64,000 bases of DNA from NCBI RefSeq assembly GCF_002288525.1, contig NZ_CP023068.1, positions 372,001-436,000 on the forward strand, written 5' to 3'. The notes under the pieces are model-generated. The model saw nothing but the letters and a program-made list of their open reading frames with translations. It was not told the origin of the DNA and made no database searches. Position numbers and translations under genes: made by a program. Position 1 is the first letter of the stretch. Every line of letters starts with the position of its first letter. This document shows positions 27,393-35,217 of the stretch, one piece after another. This DNA is from Sinorhizobium sojae CCBAU 05684 (GTDB taxonomy: Bacteria > Pseudomonadota > Alphaproteobacteria > Rhizobiales > Rhizobiaceae).

Positions 27393-29132
27393 ATGAAACA
27401 GCTCGGCAAAGAAATCCAACACATGGCCACGACCGCGGTCCCGGTCCCACCGCTTTCCGTCCCAAAGGTCGAGATCGCCGTCTTCTGTCGATCGGAAGAG
27501 GTGAGAACCGCAATCCGAACGGCAGCGCTCGACCGCCGCATGACCCGTGCGGAGGTAACGATCAAGGAAGGAGGCATAAAGGAGGCGACCGCCCTCTATG
27601 GCGGCGTCACCTCGCCGAACCTCGTCGTCGTGGAAGACAATGGCGGCGAGGACCCGTTGATGGCGGCGCTCGAAGCACTGGCGGTCGAGTGTGTCACCGG
27701 CACCAAAGTCGTCGTGATAGGCCGGTCCAATGATGTCGGTCTCTATAAGAAGCTGCTGGACGCCGGCGTCAGCGATTATCTCGTCTCGCCGCTGGAGCCA
27801 CTGGATTTCGTCGCGGCGGTTCATCGCTGCTATCGGGATAAGGCCGAAGAAAAGCTCGGCCGCATCGTCGCGTTCGTCGGCGCGAGAGGCGGCACCGGTT
27901 CCTCCACACTCGCGCACAACGTGGCGCTTGCGATGTCGAAGCGTGCGGAGGTCGACGTGCTGGTGGCCGACTTGGATCTCCAGTTCGGTACCGTCGGGCT
28001 CGATTTCGACGTGGAGGCAGCACAGGGCATGGCAGAGGTTCTCAGCAGCCCGAACCGTCTCGACGACGTGCTCCTGCGGCGCCTCGCCGTCCAGTATACG
28101 GATCGCCTGCATCTTCTGCCATCCACTGCCGACCTCAACAGGTCCTTCGCGCTGCAGGAGGAGCACATCGATCATCTCCTGGACGTTGCCCGGTCAAGCG
28201 CGTGGCACATCGTCGTCGACCTGCCTCACATGTGGACGCGATCGACCCGTAAGATCCTGCTGGAGGCCGACGAGATCGTCATCACCGCGACGCCGGATCT
28301 GACCAGCATGCGTAATGCCAAGAACCTGGTCGAATTCCTGAAGGCTGCGCGGCCGAACGATCCACCGCCCAGGCTGGTGCTGAACAAGGTCGAGACTCCG
28401 AAGCTGCCGGAGATCAAGCCGCGCGACTTCGTGGCAGCGGTAGGACTGGAGGAAAGCGTGTGCATCCCGTTCGATCCGCAGCTCTTCGGCAAGGCGGCGA
28501 ACGACGGTCGGCTGGTCGTCGAGACGGCACCCGACTCCAAAGCCGGACGGGCCATCGGTTCGCTTACCTGGCGCGTCGGCGGTACGAGGGAACGACGCAC
28601 CCCGCATAAGGGGCTCAAGGCTCTGATTCATGGGCTTGGCAAATGGCGCGGCACTTCATCCGCACTTCGCAAGAAGGTAGGCGAGCTCCGAAAGTCAGAG
28701 ACGGGCGTCTCGGCCGTTGAATTCGCGTTGATTGCGCCGGTTCTTGCATTCGGGCTTATCGCCGCTGCAGATGTCGGCCTCGCGCTTCACGAAAGGATGA
28801 CGATCGACCATGTGCTACGGGCGGGGGCGCAGGTCGCGATGGCCGATCCCGGCGCGGTGCAGGTGCAGAATGTGCTGCAGTCGACGCTTGCAAAAAGCGC
28901 GACGCCGGCGGATGTGACGCTCACGCCGGTCGCGCGCTACTGCGCATGCCCCGAAAACGCCGACGTGATGCCTGAGGCCGCGCCGGATTGCGATGTCACG
29001 CCTTGCGCGAACGCGGCTCCGCAACTGGTCTTTTATCGTCTGGAGGCGGTGAAGGCCTATCAGCCGATGTCCTTACCGGAAGTTCTGCCGGCCTTTCAGC
29101 TTAGCTCCACGATGCAAGTGCAAGTGCGATGA
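27393..29132 (+). CDS. CpaE-TadE fusion protein (pilus localisation ATPase fused to pseudopilin)
   Basis: 579 aa from ATG 27393 (MKQLGKEIQ); a TTG at 27369 overlapping the cpaB stop and an ATG at 27423 are alternatives. Residues 1 to about 420 are CpaE: a receiver-like N-domain (VEIAVFCRSEEVRTAIR ... LVSPLEPLDF) and a MinD/ParA-like ATPase with the deviant Walker A FVGARGGTGSSTLAHNVAL (near 160) and VADLDLQFGTVGLDFD. Residues from about 430 are a separate TadE pseudopilin: RKSETGVSAVEFALIAPVLAFG, one membrane helix and a Cys-containing periplasmic tail (YCACPENADV). In most Tad operons these are distinct genes. The continuous frame shows no sign of a frameshift. The fusion would tether the ATPase to the membrane. 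Overlaps the next tadE by 4 bp. Confidence 0.85.
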   Translation: MKQLGKEIQHMATTAVPVPPLSVPKVEIAVFCRSEEVRTAIRTAALDRRMTRAEVTIKEGGIKEATALYGGVTSPNLVVVEDNGGEDPLMAALEALAVECVTGTKVVVIGRSNDVGLYKKLLDAGVSDYLVSPLEPLDFVAAVHRCYRDKAEEKLGRIVAFVGARGGTGSSTLAHNVALAMSKRAEVDVLVADLDLQFGTVGLDFDVEAAQGMAEVLSSPNRLDDVLLRRLAVQYTDRLHLLPSTADLNRSFALQEEHIDHLLDVARSSAWHIVVDLPHMWTRSTRKILLEADEIVITATPDLTSMRNAKNLVEFLKAARPNDPPPRLVLNKVETPKLPEIKPRDFVAAVGLEESVCIPFDPQLFGKAANDGRLVVETAPDSKAGRAIGSLTWRVGGTRERRTPHKGLKALIHGLGKWRGTSSALRKKVGELRKSETGVSAVEFALIAPVLAFGLIAAADVGLALHERMTIDHVLRAGAQVAMADPGAVQVQNVLQSTLAKSATPADVTLTPVARYCACPENADVMPEAAPDCDVTPCANAAPQLVFYRLEAVKAYQPMSLPEVLPAFQLSSTMQVQVR

Positions 29133-29551
29133 GGCTGCCGTTCACAGTTCGTCGCGCCTGGCGGTGCCAGGCGGGCGCCACAGCGGTCGAATTTGCTCTC
29201 GTGGGCCTTCCGTTGCTCCTGCTCGTTTTCGGAATCATCGAATTTGGCCGCGCCTTTTATGTGCGCAACGAACTCTCCTATGCCGCCGACTTCGGGGCTC
29301 GCCGCGTGTTGATTGGCCAGGTCGCCCCCGAAGCAACCGATAGCGAAGCCCAAGCGAAGATCGAAAGCGCCGTGCGCGAGAAATTCGACAGCGGTGATCC
29401 GTCGCTGCTGGAGGTGGCCGTCGGGAAGGAAACCGTGGACGGGATTGCGTTTCGCGTGCTCTCGATCCGTTATCCCTTGGCGCTCTTTCTCCCCGGATTG
29501 AGCGAGACGCCCATCATGCTCGAACTGACCCGGCGCATCCCGATCGGCTGA
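29129..29551 (+). CDS. TadE-like pseudopilin
   Basis: 140-aa minor pseudopilin with RCQAGATAVEFALVGLPLLLLVFGIIEFGRAFY, the classic TadE leader (cleavage before TAVEFAL) and helix. The rest is a short periplasmic domain rich in charged residues. ATG overlaps the stop of the CpaE-TadE gene (ATGA), so the two pseudopilin domains are made in a coupled way, consistent with a TadE/TadF-like pair. It ends 20 bp before the convergent CpaC-like gene. Confidence 0.9.
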   Translation: MRLPFTVRRAWRCQAGATAVEFALVGLPLLLLVFGIIEFGRAFYVRNELSYAADFGARRVLIGQVAPEATDSEAQAKIESAVREKFDSGDPSLLEVAVGKETVDGIAFRVLSIRYPLALFLPGLSETPIMLELTRRIPIG

Positions 29552-29570
29552 TTGGACCTCTGCCGAACCT

Positions 29571-30068
29571 TCACGGCTCGTCGACGCCCGACATATCGCC
29601 GCCCTCGATGGTTTGCGGCAGCTCGGCGGGCGGCGCCGGAATCACGTCGCCCGGAACTCGATCGCATCGTTCCGTGCAGCTATAGGTCGCCTGTCCGTTG
29701 CCCTCATGCACCGTGATGAGGCGCCCGCCCGCCGCGACCACTTCGAGCACGAGATTGGCAACTTCAGTGCCCTCGGAGTCCATCACGATTAGATTGGTTG
29801 ATCCAGGCGCCTTGCCGGTGAGAACCACCGTCCTGTCGTCACTGAGCGTCGCCTGGGCAATGGCGGGATTGCCGATAATGACGGTTCTGGCGGGCCGGTC
29901 GAGGAAGAGCGGCCTCGCGAAGTCGACGACTACCTTGATCACGCCATCCGTCTGCCGGACGGGACCTTGCGCGGTTGCGGCCCCAGGGGGGTCTTCCTGA
30001 GCGTGAGCCGCACCAATCGCGGTCAAGACCGCCATGGTGAGAACAGGCCATTTCACGCTGATCCGCAT
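29571..30068 (-). CDS. CpaC N-terminal-domain-only protein (pilus assembly, no secretin domain)
   Basis: 165 aa with a signal peptide (MRISVKWPVLTMAVLTAIGAAHA). The mature part has VVVDFARPLFLDRPARTVIIGNPAIAQATLSDDRTVVLTGKAPGSTNLIVMD, the domain found at the N-terminus of CpaC/RcpA secretins. In a normal CpaC, about 300 residues of channel-forming secretin follow; here the protein ends with a short Cys-containing (TYSCTERCDRVPG) and Pro-rich tail. It is encoded on the minus strand, convergent with the tadE gene and divergent from pilA, so it is outside the main operon direction. It may be a periplasmic cap or partner of a secretin encoded elsewhere. Its promoter region would share the 275-bp gap with pilA. 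Confidence 0.75.
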   Translation of the reverse strand: MRISVKWPVLTMAVLTAIGAAHAQEDPPGAATAQGPVRQTDGVIKVVVDFARPLFLDRPARTVIIGNPAIAQATLSDDRTVVLTGKAPGSTNLIVMDSEGTEVANLVLEVVAAGGRLITVHEGNGQATYSCTERCDRVPGDVIPAPPAELPQTIEGGDMSGVDEP

Positions 30069-30159
30069 CGGACCACTCCCAATCCCAGATTGATGGACGG
30101 ATTATCCGTCCGGTTGATGAGCTTACACAATAGCACCAACCAAGTCAGCGTCGATCGGA

Positions 30160-30180
30160 CTAGGCCGACAGGCCGATTTC
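30160..30180 (+). promoter_or_regulatory. GGCC-ACAGG motif copy upstream of pilA (1 of 2)
   Basis: CTAGGCCGACAGGCCGATTT matches the motif at the tadG-cpaA region (CTAGGCCATCAGGTCGAAT) at most positions. It lies about 180 bp before the pilA start, in direct orientation with the next copy. Confidence 0.5.
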
Positions 30181-30194
30181 ATCCGGAAGTGGTA

Positions 30195-30214
30195 TCGGCC
30201 ATCAGGCTGAATGG
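30195..30214 (+). promoter_or_regulatory. GGCCATCAGG motif copy upstream of pilA (2 of 2)
   Basis: TCGGCCATCAGGCTGAATGG shares GGCCATCAGG and GAATGG with the cpaA copy (25943-25961). The two pilA copies are direct repeats about 35 bp apart, which would place bound proteins on nearly the same helix face. Confidence 0.55.
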
Positions 30215-30342
30215 ATCAAAAGGGTTAACAAAGTCTATATGAAGGCCACACAGCAAGCGGGAAACGAAGGCAGAACCCGGCCCGGCCTGTGATGCCGAAC
30301 CTCACGTCGGCGCAACCTCAACCCACTTGAAGGATCGACCCC

Positions 30343-30504
30343 ATGAAAAATCTTCTCGTCCGTTTCGTCCGCAACGAATCCGGTGCCACCGCCATCGAAT
30401 ACGGCCTGATTGCTGGCCTGATCGCAGTCGTCATCATTGGTGCGGTGACCATCGTCGGCACCGATGTTTCGGCCGTGTTCACCAGCATCTCCACCGCCAT
30501 CTGA
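30343..30504 (+). CDS. pilA: Flp-type major pilin
   Basis: 53-aa Flp/Fap pilin. Sequence: a basic leader MKNLLVRFVRNESG, then ATAIEYGLIAGLIAVVIIGA. The CpaA peptidase should cut after Gly14, leaving the mature Ala1 with Glu at position 5 followed by Tyr, the Flp motif. The remaining about 39 residues are mostly one hydrophobic helix with a short polar end (VSAVFTSISTAI). GAAGGA precedes the ATG by eight bases. It is the structural subunit of the Tad pilus used for attachment and surface sensing. Two regulatory motif copies lie upstream and a hairpin follows, as expected for a highly expressed separate message. Confidence 0.95.
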   Translation: MKNLLVRFVRNESGATAIEYGLIAGLIAVVIIGAVTIVGTDVSAVFTSISTAI

Positions 30505-30532
30505 TCGGCGATCCGCAGTCTATGGAGAGCAA

Positions 30533-30556
30533 GGCGGAGAGATGACCGTCTCCGCC
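30533..30556 (+). terminator. Hairpin between pilA and cpaF
   Basis: GGCGGAGA and TCTCCGCC form an 8-bp stem around an 8-base loop, 29 bp after the pilA stop. There is no T tract, so it probably stabilises the short pilA message or gives partial read-through into cpaF. Confidence 0.5.
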
Positions 30557-30590
30557 AGCTCGCTGCAAGGCCCCCCAAATTGCTCAAGGC

Positions 30591-32027
30591 ATGGCGATAT
30601 CGATGTTCGGCAAGAAATCCCTATCGGAAGAAAATGCTCTTGAAACGGCAATCCAGCCGGAGGCGCCACGCGAACCGCAAGCGGTGCCTAGCCCAATTCA
30701 GAAACCGGCCGCTCCTCCCGCTGTCGTCCAGGCTGAAACGTCCCAACAATATTACAGCCTTAAGAAGGAAATCTTCAACGCGCTGATTGCCACCATCGAC
30801 GTGGCGGCGCTGTCGAACATGGAGGGCGAAGAGGCGCGCCGGGAAATCGGCGTCATCGTCGACGATATCGTCGCGGCCAAGAAGGCCGGCCTTTCCAAGG
30901 CCGAGCAGAACGACCTGCTCGAGGACATCTGCAACGACATTCTGGGTTATGGCCCGCTCGAGCCGCTTCTGGCGCGCGACGACATTGCCGATATCATGGT
31001 CAACGGCGCCAGCCAGGTCTTCATCGAGGTTGGCGGGCGCGTGCAGGAAACCGGCATCCGCTTCCGCGACAATGAGCAGCTCCTGAACATCTGCCAGCGC
31101 ATCGTCAGTCAGGTCGGCCGGCGCGTAGACGAGGCGAGCCCGATCTGCGATGCGCGTCTTGCCGACGGCTCGCGCGTCAACGTCATTGCGCCTCCGCTTT
31201 CGATCGATGGGCCGAGCCTGACGATCCGTAAGTTCAAGAAAGAGAAGCTGAAGCTCGACCAGCTGGTGCGGTTCGGCTCGATTTCGCCGGAGGGCGCCGA
31301 GATCCTCAAGATTATCGGCCGCGTGCGCTGCAACGTACTGATTTCCGGCGGCACCGGCTCCGGCAAGACGACGCTTCTGAACTGCCTGACCGGTTATATC
31401 GATCACGGCGAGCGTATCATCACCTGTGAGGATGCTGCCGAACTGCAACTGCAGCAGCCGCATGTCGTGCGGCTTGAAACGAGACCGCCGAACATCGAGG
31501 GGCTTGGTGAAATCACCATGCGCAGTCTCGTCAAGAACTGCCTGCGCATGCGGCCGGAGCGGATCATCGTCGGTGAGGTGCGCGGACCGGAGGCCTTCGA
31601 CCTGTTGCAGGCGATGAACACCGGCCATGACGGCTCGATGGGGACGCTCCACGCCAACTCGCCGCGCGAGGCGCTCTCGCGTATCGAGGCGATGATCACC
31701 ATGGGCGGGTCTTCGTTGCCGGCCAAGGCCATCCGCGAAATGCTCGTCTCCTCGGTGGACGTGATCGTCCAGGCGGCGCGTCTGCGCGACGGTTCGCGCC
31801 GTATCACCCACATCACCGAAGTGCTCGGCATGGAAGGCGACGTGGTGACGACACAGGACCTCTTCGTCTACGACATTCTTGGCGAAGACGCGAAAGGCAA
31901 CGTCATCGGGCGGCATCGCTCCACCGGCATCGGTCGCCCGGGCTTCTGGGACCGCGCCCGCTATTACGGTGAGGAGGCGCGGCTCGCCGCGGCGCTCGAC
32001 GCTGCAGAAACAAAGGCTGCCGCTTAG
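30591..32027 (+). CDS. cpaF: Tad pilus secretion ATPase CpaF/TadA
   Basis: 478-aa hexameric traffic ATPase that powers pilus extension and retraction at the inner membrane. After a Pro/Ala-rich N-terminus come the N-terminal domain ([18 protein letters not shown], the family signature) and the ATPase core: Walker [15 protein letters not shown] (Gly-rich loop near 253-260), Asp box [23 protein letters not shown], Walker B region [34 protein letters not shown] with the His box. All expected residues are intact. It starts the plus-strand stretch cpaF-tadB-tadC. Confidence 0.96.
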   Translation: MAISMFGKKSLSEENALETAIQPEAPREPQAVPSPIQKPAAPPAVVQAETSQQYYSLKKEIFNALIATIDVAALSNMEGEEARREIGVIVDDIVAAKKAGLSKAEQNDLLEDICNDILGYGPLEPLLARDDIADIMVNGASQVFIEVGGRVQETGIRFRDNEQLLNICQRIVSQVGRRVDEASPICDARLADGSRVNVIAPPLSIDGPSLTIRKFKKEKLKLDQLVRFGSISPEGAEILKIIGRVRCNVLISGGTGSGKTTLLNCLTGYIDHGERIITCEDAAELQLQQPHVVRLETRPPNIEGLGEITMRSLVKNCLRMRPERIIVGEVRGPEAFDLLQAMNTGHDGSMGTLHANSPREALSRIEAMITMGGSSLPAKAIREMLVSSVDVIVQAARLRDGSRRITHITEVLGMEGDVVTTQDLFVYDILGEDAKGNVIGRHRSTGIGRPGFWDRARYYGEEARLAAALDAAETKAAA

Positions 32028-32083
32028 GCTATCGATGCATTCCAACGCGCAGGAAACTGCAGCACGCAGAAGAGGTTCGACCC

Positions 32084-33085
32084 ATGCTGAGCTCTGCGCT
32101 CTTTCCAGTCCTGGTGTTCCTCCTTGCATCGACCTCCGTCGGCGGCCTGATGCTGGCCGCGCTCTATCCGCGCGCAGCCAAGGCCGGCGCCTACCGGCAG
32201 AGATTCGATCGCTTGGCAGGCAGGGCAGAGCTCAGGCGGATGGAATCCGTCAATGAGGATGCCCGCGACCGTCGCCGCTCGGTGGAAAAGACGCTGCGCG
32301 AAATAGAAGAGAAGCAGAAAGCCAATGCGCGCAAAAACGGCAGGCCGAAGCTCGCCGTCAGGCTTCGCCAGGCTGGGATCGGGTGGTCGATCAGGACCTA
32401 TTGGCTTGTCTCGGTCGGCGCGGGCCTTGCCACCTATGTCGTGATGCTGCTTCCGGGGTTTGGCGCCCTGACGACTGCGGGCTTTGCGCTCGCGGGCGGT
32501 CTTTTGCTGCCGCATCTCTATGTGAACGGCAAGCGCAAGGGACGGCTGAAGCGGTTCGCCGACGAGTTCCCGAACGCCGTCGACGTGATCGTCCGCGGCT
32601 TGAAGGCAGGCTTGCCGATGACCGATTGTCTGCGGGTGATCGCGGCCGAGGCCGGGGAGCCGGTCAAGGGTGAATTCGTCATGGTTGCGCAGGACCAGAC
32701 GCTCGGCCTCCCCGTCGACGAGGCAGTCCAGCGCATGGGCGAGCGCATTCCGCTTGCGGAGGCAAATTTCTTCGCGATTGTCATCGCCATCCAGAGCCGC
32801 ACCGGCGGCAGCCTCTCCGAAGCGCTCGGAAACCTCTCCAAGGTGCTGCGCGAGCGGAGGAAAATGAAAGCCAAGATCAAGGCCATGAGTTCGGAGGCGA
32901 ATTCCTCCGCCGGCATCATCGGTGCATTACCGTTCTTCGTCGCCGGCGCGGTCTATCTCATCAGCCCGGACTACATGACGCTCCTGTTCACGACGCCTGC
33001 CGGAAAGTTGGTGCTTGTCGGCTGCGCGCTGTGGATGAGCATGGGCATCTTGGTGATGCGCAAGATGATCAATTTCGACTTCTGA
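32084..33085 (+). CDS. tadB: Tad pilus inner-membrane platform protein TadB
   Basis: 333-aa polytopic protein of the type II secretion F-domain family. It has an N-terminal helix (residues 5-25), a basic cytoplasmic region, helices near 105-145, then the F-domain with FADEFPNAVDVIVRGLKAGLPMTDCLRVIAAEAGEPV (key stretch VDVIVRGLKAGLPM) and two C-terminal helices. Partner of TadC and CpaF in the assembly platform. AGAGG ribosome site; 56 bp after cpaF and 9 bp before tadC. Confidence 0.93.
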   Translation: MLSSALFPVLVFLLASTSVGGLMLAALYPRAAKAGAYRQRFDRLAGRAELRRMESVNEDARDRRRSVEKTLREIEEKQKANARKNGRPKLAVRLRQAGIGWSIRTYWLVSVGAGLATYVVMLLPGFGALTTAGFALAGGLLLPHLYVNGKRKGRLKRFADEFPNAVDVIVRGLKAGLPMTDCLRVIAAEAGEPVKGEFVMVAQDQTLGLPVDEAVQRMGERIPLAEANFFAIVIAIQSRTGGSLSEALGNLSKVLRERRKMKAKIKAMSSEANSSAGIIGALPFFVAGAVYLISPDYMTLLFTTPAGKLVLVGCALWMSMGILVMRKMINFDF

Positions 33086-33094
33086 GGAACCGGC

Positions 33095-34066
33095 ATGAAT
33101 ATCGGCGCCCACATTCCCGACCCGGAGCAGCTTTCCGCGATGATGGCCGGCCTCGCCGTCTTCACCGCCGTCGTTTCCGTCTCCTGGCCCTACATCTTCC
33201 GCGACACGCTTGCCGAACGGATGCGCAAGGTGGAGAGCGAGCGCGAAGGCATCCGAAAGCGCGAGCGTAGTCGCCTCAATGGCGAAAAGAGCAAAGTCTC
33301 CCTTCGTGCCAAACCCAAGCGCCTCTTCAAGGCGATCGTCGATCGTTTCAACCTCGCCAGGCAAGCGGAGGACGGGGAGATCGTCCGCAGGCTGAGCATG
33401 GCCGGCTATCGCGGCCATGCCCCTGTGACGACCTTTCTCGCCGTCAGGCTGATCGCGCCGTTCGTCATATTCGCGGCCGCTCTCCTATATCTCCTGCTCG
33501 TCATCCGGCCGGATGTGCACTTGCTCATGGTTGTCGCCGTGGCTGCCGGTGTCGGCTCATTCGGCTATTTCGCTCCGGCGATCTTCATCAGGAACAAGAC
33601 CACCAAACGGCAGCAGGCGATCCGCCGATCCTGGCCGGATGCGCTGGACCTGCTGCTGATTACCGTCGAATCCGGCATGGGCATCGAAAGCGCCCTTCGC
33701 AAGGTTGGTGAGGAAGTCGGCGCGCAGTCGCCGGAAGTCGCCGAAGAGGTCCTTCTGACCACGGCAGAGCTTTCTTATCTGCAGGACCGGCGTCAGGCCT
33801 TCGAGAACCTGGGACTCAGGACCGGCGTCGAGGGCGTGCGCGCCGTCGTGACCAGCCTGATCCAGGCGGAAAAATATGGCACGCCGCTCGGCCAGGCGCT
33901 TCGCGTGATGGCACAGGAGAACCGCGACATGCGCATGAGCGAGGCGGAGAAGAAGGCGTCGGCGCTGCCACCGAAGCTGACGGTGCCGATGATCGTTTTC
34001 TTCCTGCCGGTTCTCTTCGCCGTGATCATCGCGCCGGCTGCCATTCAGATCGCCGCCATGCCATGA
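33095..34066 (+). CDS. tadC: Tad pilus inner-membrane platform protein TadC
   Basis: 323-aa second F-domain platform protein, paralogous to TadB. It has an N-terminal helix, a basic linker, two central helices (about residues 110-165), and SWPDALDLLLITVESGMGIESALRKVGEE (core LLLITVESGMGIESALRKV), the F-domain signature, then a C-terminal helix (PKLTVPMIVFFLPVLFAVII). GAGGAA ribosome site. The operon ends with the 12-bp hairpin at 34084-34124, convergent with the chemosensory operon. Confidence 0.93.
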   Translation: MNIGAHIPDPEQLSAMMAGLAVFTAVVSVSWPYIFRDTLAERMRKVESEREGIRKRERSRLNGEKSKVSLRAKPKRLFKAIVDRFNLARQAEDGEIVRRLSMAGYRGHAPVTTFLAVRLIAPFVIFAAALLYLLLVIRPDVHLLMVVAVAAGVGSFGYFAPAIFIRNKTTKRQQAIRRSWPDALDLLLITVESGMGIESALRKVGEEVGAQSPEVAEEVLLTTAELSYLQDRRQAFENLGLRTGVEGVRAVVTSLIQAEKYGTPLGQALRVMAQENRDMRMSEAEKKASALPPKLTVPMIVFFLPVLFAVIIAPAAIQIAAMP

Positions 34067-34083
34067 GTTGGGGGAGGGTCGGT

Positions 34084-34124
34084 TGCGGCGCCGCGCGCAA
34101 GGGTCGAGCGTTCGCGGCGCCGCA
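34084..34124. terminator. Hairpin between convergent tadC and cheB
   Basis: TGCGGCGCCGCG and CGCGGCGCCGCA are perfect 12-bp arms around a 17-base loop, followed on the plus strand by a short T-rich run (GCTTTTGTG). It separates the pilus operon from the chemosensory operon. Confidence 0.65.
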
Positions 34125-34166
34125 GTCGCCTGTGCTTTTGTGACGGGTGCATGAGACCGTCGCGGC

Positions 34167-35210
34167 CTACGAGGCGTTCGCTTCGCCTTGCGCCAGGGCT
34201 ACGATTTTCTCGCCTATGCGATCAAGTGGCAGCACGAAATCGACGACGCCCGCACCGATCGCCGATTTCGGCATGCCGAACACAACGGAGCTCGTCTCGT
34301 CCTGGGCGATTACCTTGCCGCCCGCTATGCGCAGCGCCCGAAGTCCTCCCGTGCCGTCGCTTCCCATACCCGTCAGGACGACGGCAAGAGACTGGGCCTT
34401 GAAGGCACGTGCGATGGAGGCGAAGAGATAGGAGCCCGATGGCTTGAAGCCGTCCACCGGCGCATCGTCAGATACGCTGATGCGCAACTGGCCGGAGACG
34501 CCGAGTTGTAAACCATCCGGCGCAAGATAGGCTGTCCCCGGCCGCAACCGATCGCCGTCGGTTGCAACCTTGACCCTCAATGGGACGCTTGCGTCGAGCG
34601 AGGCGGCGACCCCGTCTATGAACCCGTTGGACATGTGCTGTACGATCAGGATTGGGGCCGGCAGGGTAGCCGGAAGCCGCATCAATATGGACCGGATTGC
34701 AGCCGGACCGCCCGTCGAGGCGGCAATCCCGACGACGCCTATCGGCGCCTGGCGGCCGCCATTGCCGGCGTCGTTGCGACCGGCCTCCTTTTTCGGCCAC
34801 TGCCGTACCACCTTGACCTGGGCCATCGCTTTGATCGTCGCCAGGAATTTCTCCGCCACCGCCGTGTCCAGACGCCCGTCCACCGGTCGAGGCGCCGGAA
34901 TGACGGCGAGCGCGCCCGCTTCGAGAGCGCGTGCAGAGACCGTCCCAAGCGCCGCACCGTCTTCCCGCGATACCATGACGATCGGGGCGGGCGCCGATAT
35001 CATGATCTGCCGGACCGCCGCGTCACTGTCCTGCTCACTGAGCCTCAGCTCCATGGTCACGATGTCGGGCGAAAGCTCCCGTGCCAGCCTGACCACTTCG
35101 GCATTGCTGCGCGCGACACCGACAAGGACGGTCATACCATCTGCGCCGACAGCTTTCTCGGTTAGTTCCTGAAGGTCGAGCCTCGACGTGGCGAGCAGGA
35201 TGCGAACCAT
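34167..35210 (-). CDS. cheB: CheB-type methylesterase with degenerate (non-phosphorylatable) receiver
   Basis: 347 aa from ATG 35210 (MVRILLATSRLD), with GAGG eight bases upstream; a TTG at 35225 is a poor alternative. The C-terminal methylesterase has the complete triad: Ser in GIAASTGGP, His in VQHMSNGF and Asp in MGSDGTGG. It should remove methyl groups (or deamidate) from the operon's receptor. The N-terminal receiver is inactive: the acidic pair (DD in VDDS) reads AT, the phospho-acceptor Asp is Glu (IVTMELRLSE in place of LDVEMP), and the conserved Lys (TKP) is PAP. CheA phosphorylation therefore cannot switch it in the usual way; the Glu may mimic the phosphorylated state. Last gene of the operon, 7 bp after cheA. 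Confidence 0.9.
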   Translation of the reverse strand: MVRILLATSRLDLQELTEKAVGADGMTVLVGVARSNAEVVRLARELSPDIVTMELRLSEQDSDAAVRQIMISAPAPIVMVSREDGAALGTVSARALEAGALAVIPAPRPVDGRLDTAVAEKFLATIKAMAQVKVVRQWPKKEAGRNDAGNGGRQAPIGVVGIAASTGGPAAIRSILMRLPATLPAPILIVQHMSNGFIDGVAASLDASVPLRVKVATDGDRLRPGTAYLAPDGLQLGVSGQLRISVSDDAPVDGFKPSGSYLFASIARAFKAQSLAVVLTGMGSDGTGGLRALRIAGGKVIAQDETSSVVFGMPKSAIGAGVVDFVLPLDRIGEKIVALAQGEANAS

Positions 35211-35217
35211 CGATGCC

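Noticed and set aside
27393..29132. CpaE-TadE fusion as a possible frameshift artefact
   Set aside because: One continuous frame with a normal charged linker between the parts, and the following tadE overlaps by 4 bp as expected, so no error is indicated.
30621..32129. Minus-strand open frame of 502 codons
   Set aside because: Antisense shadow of cpaF.
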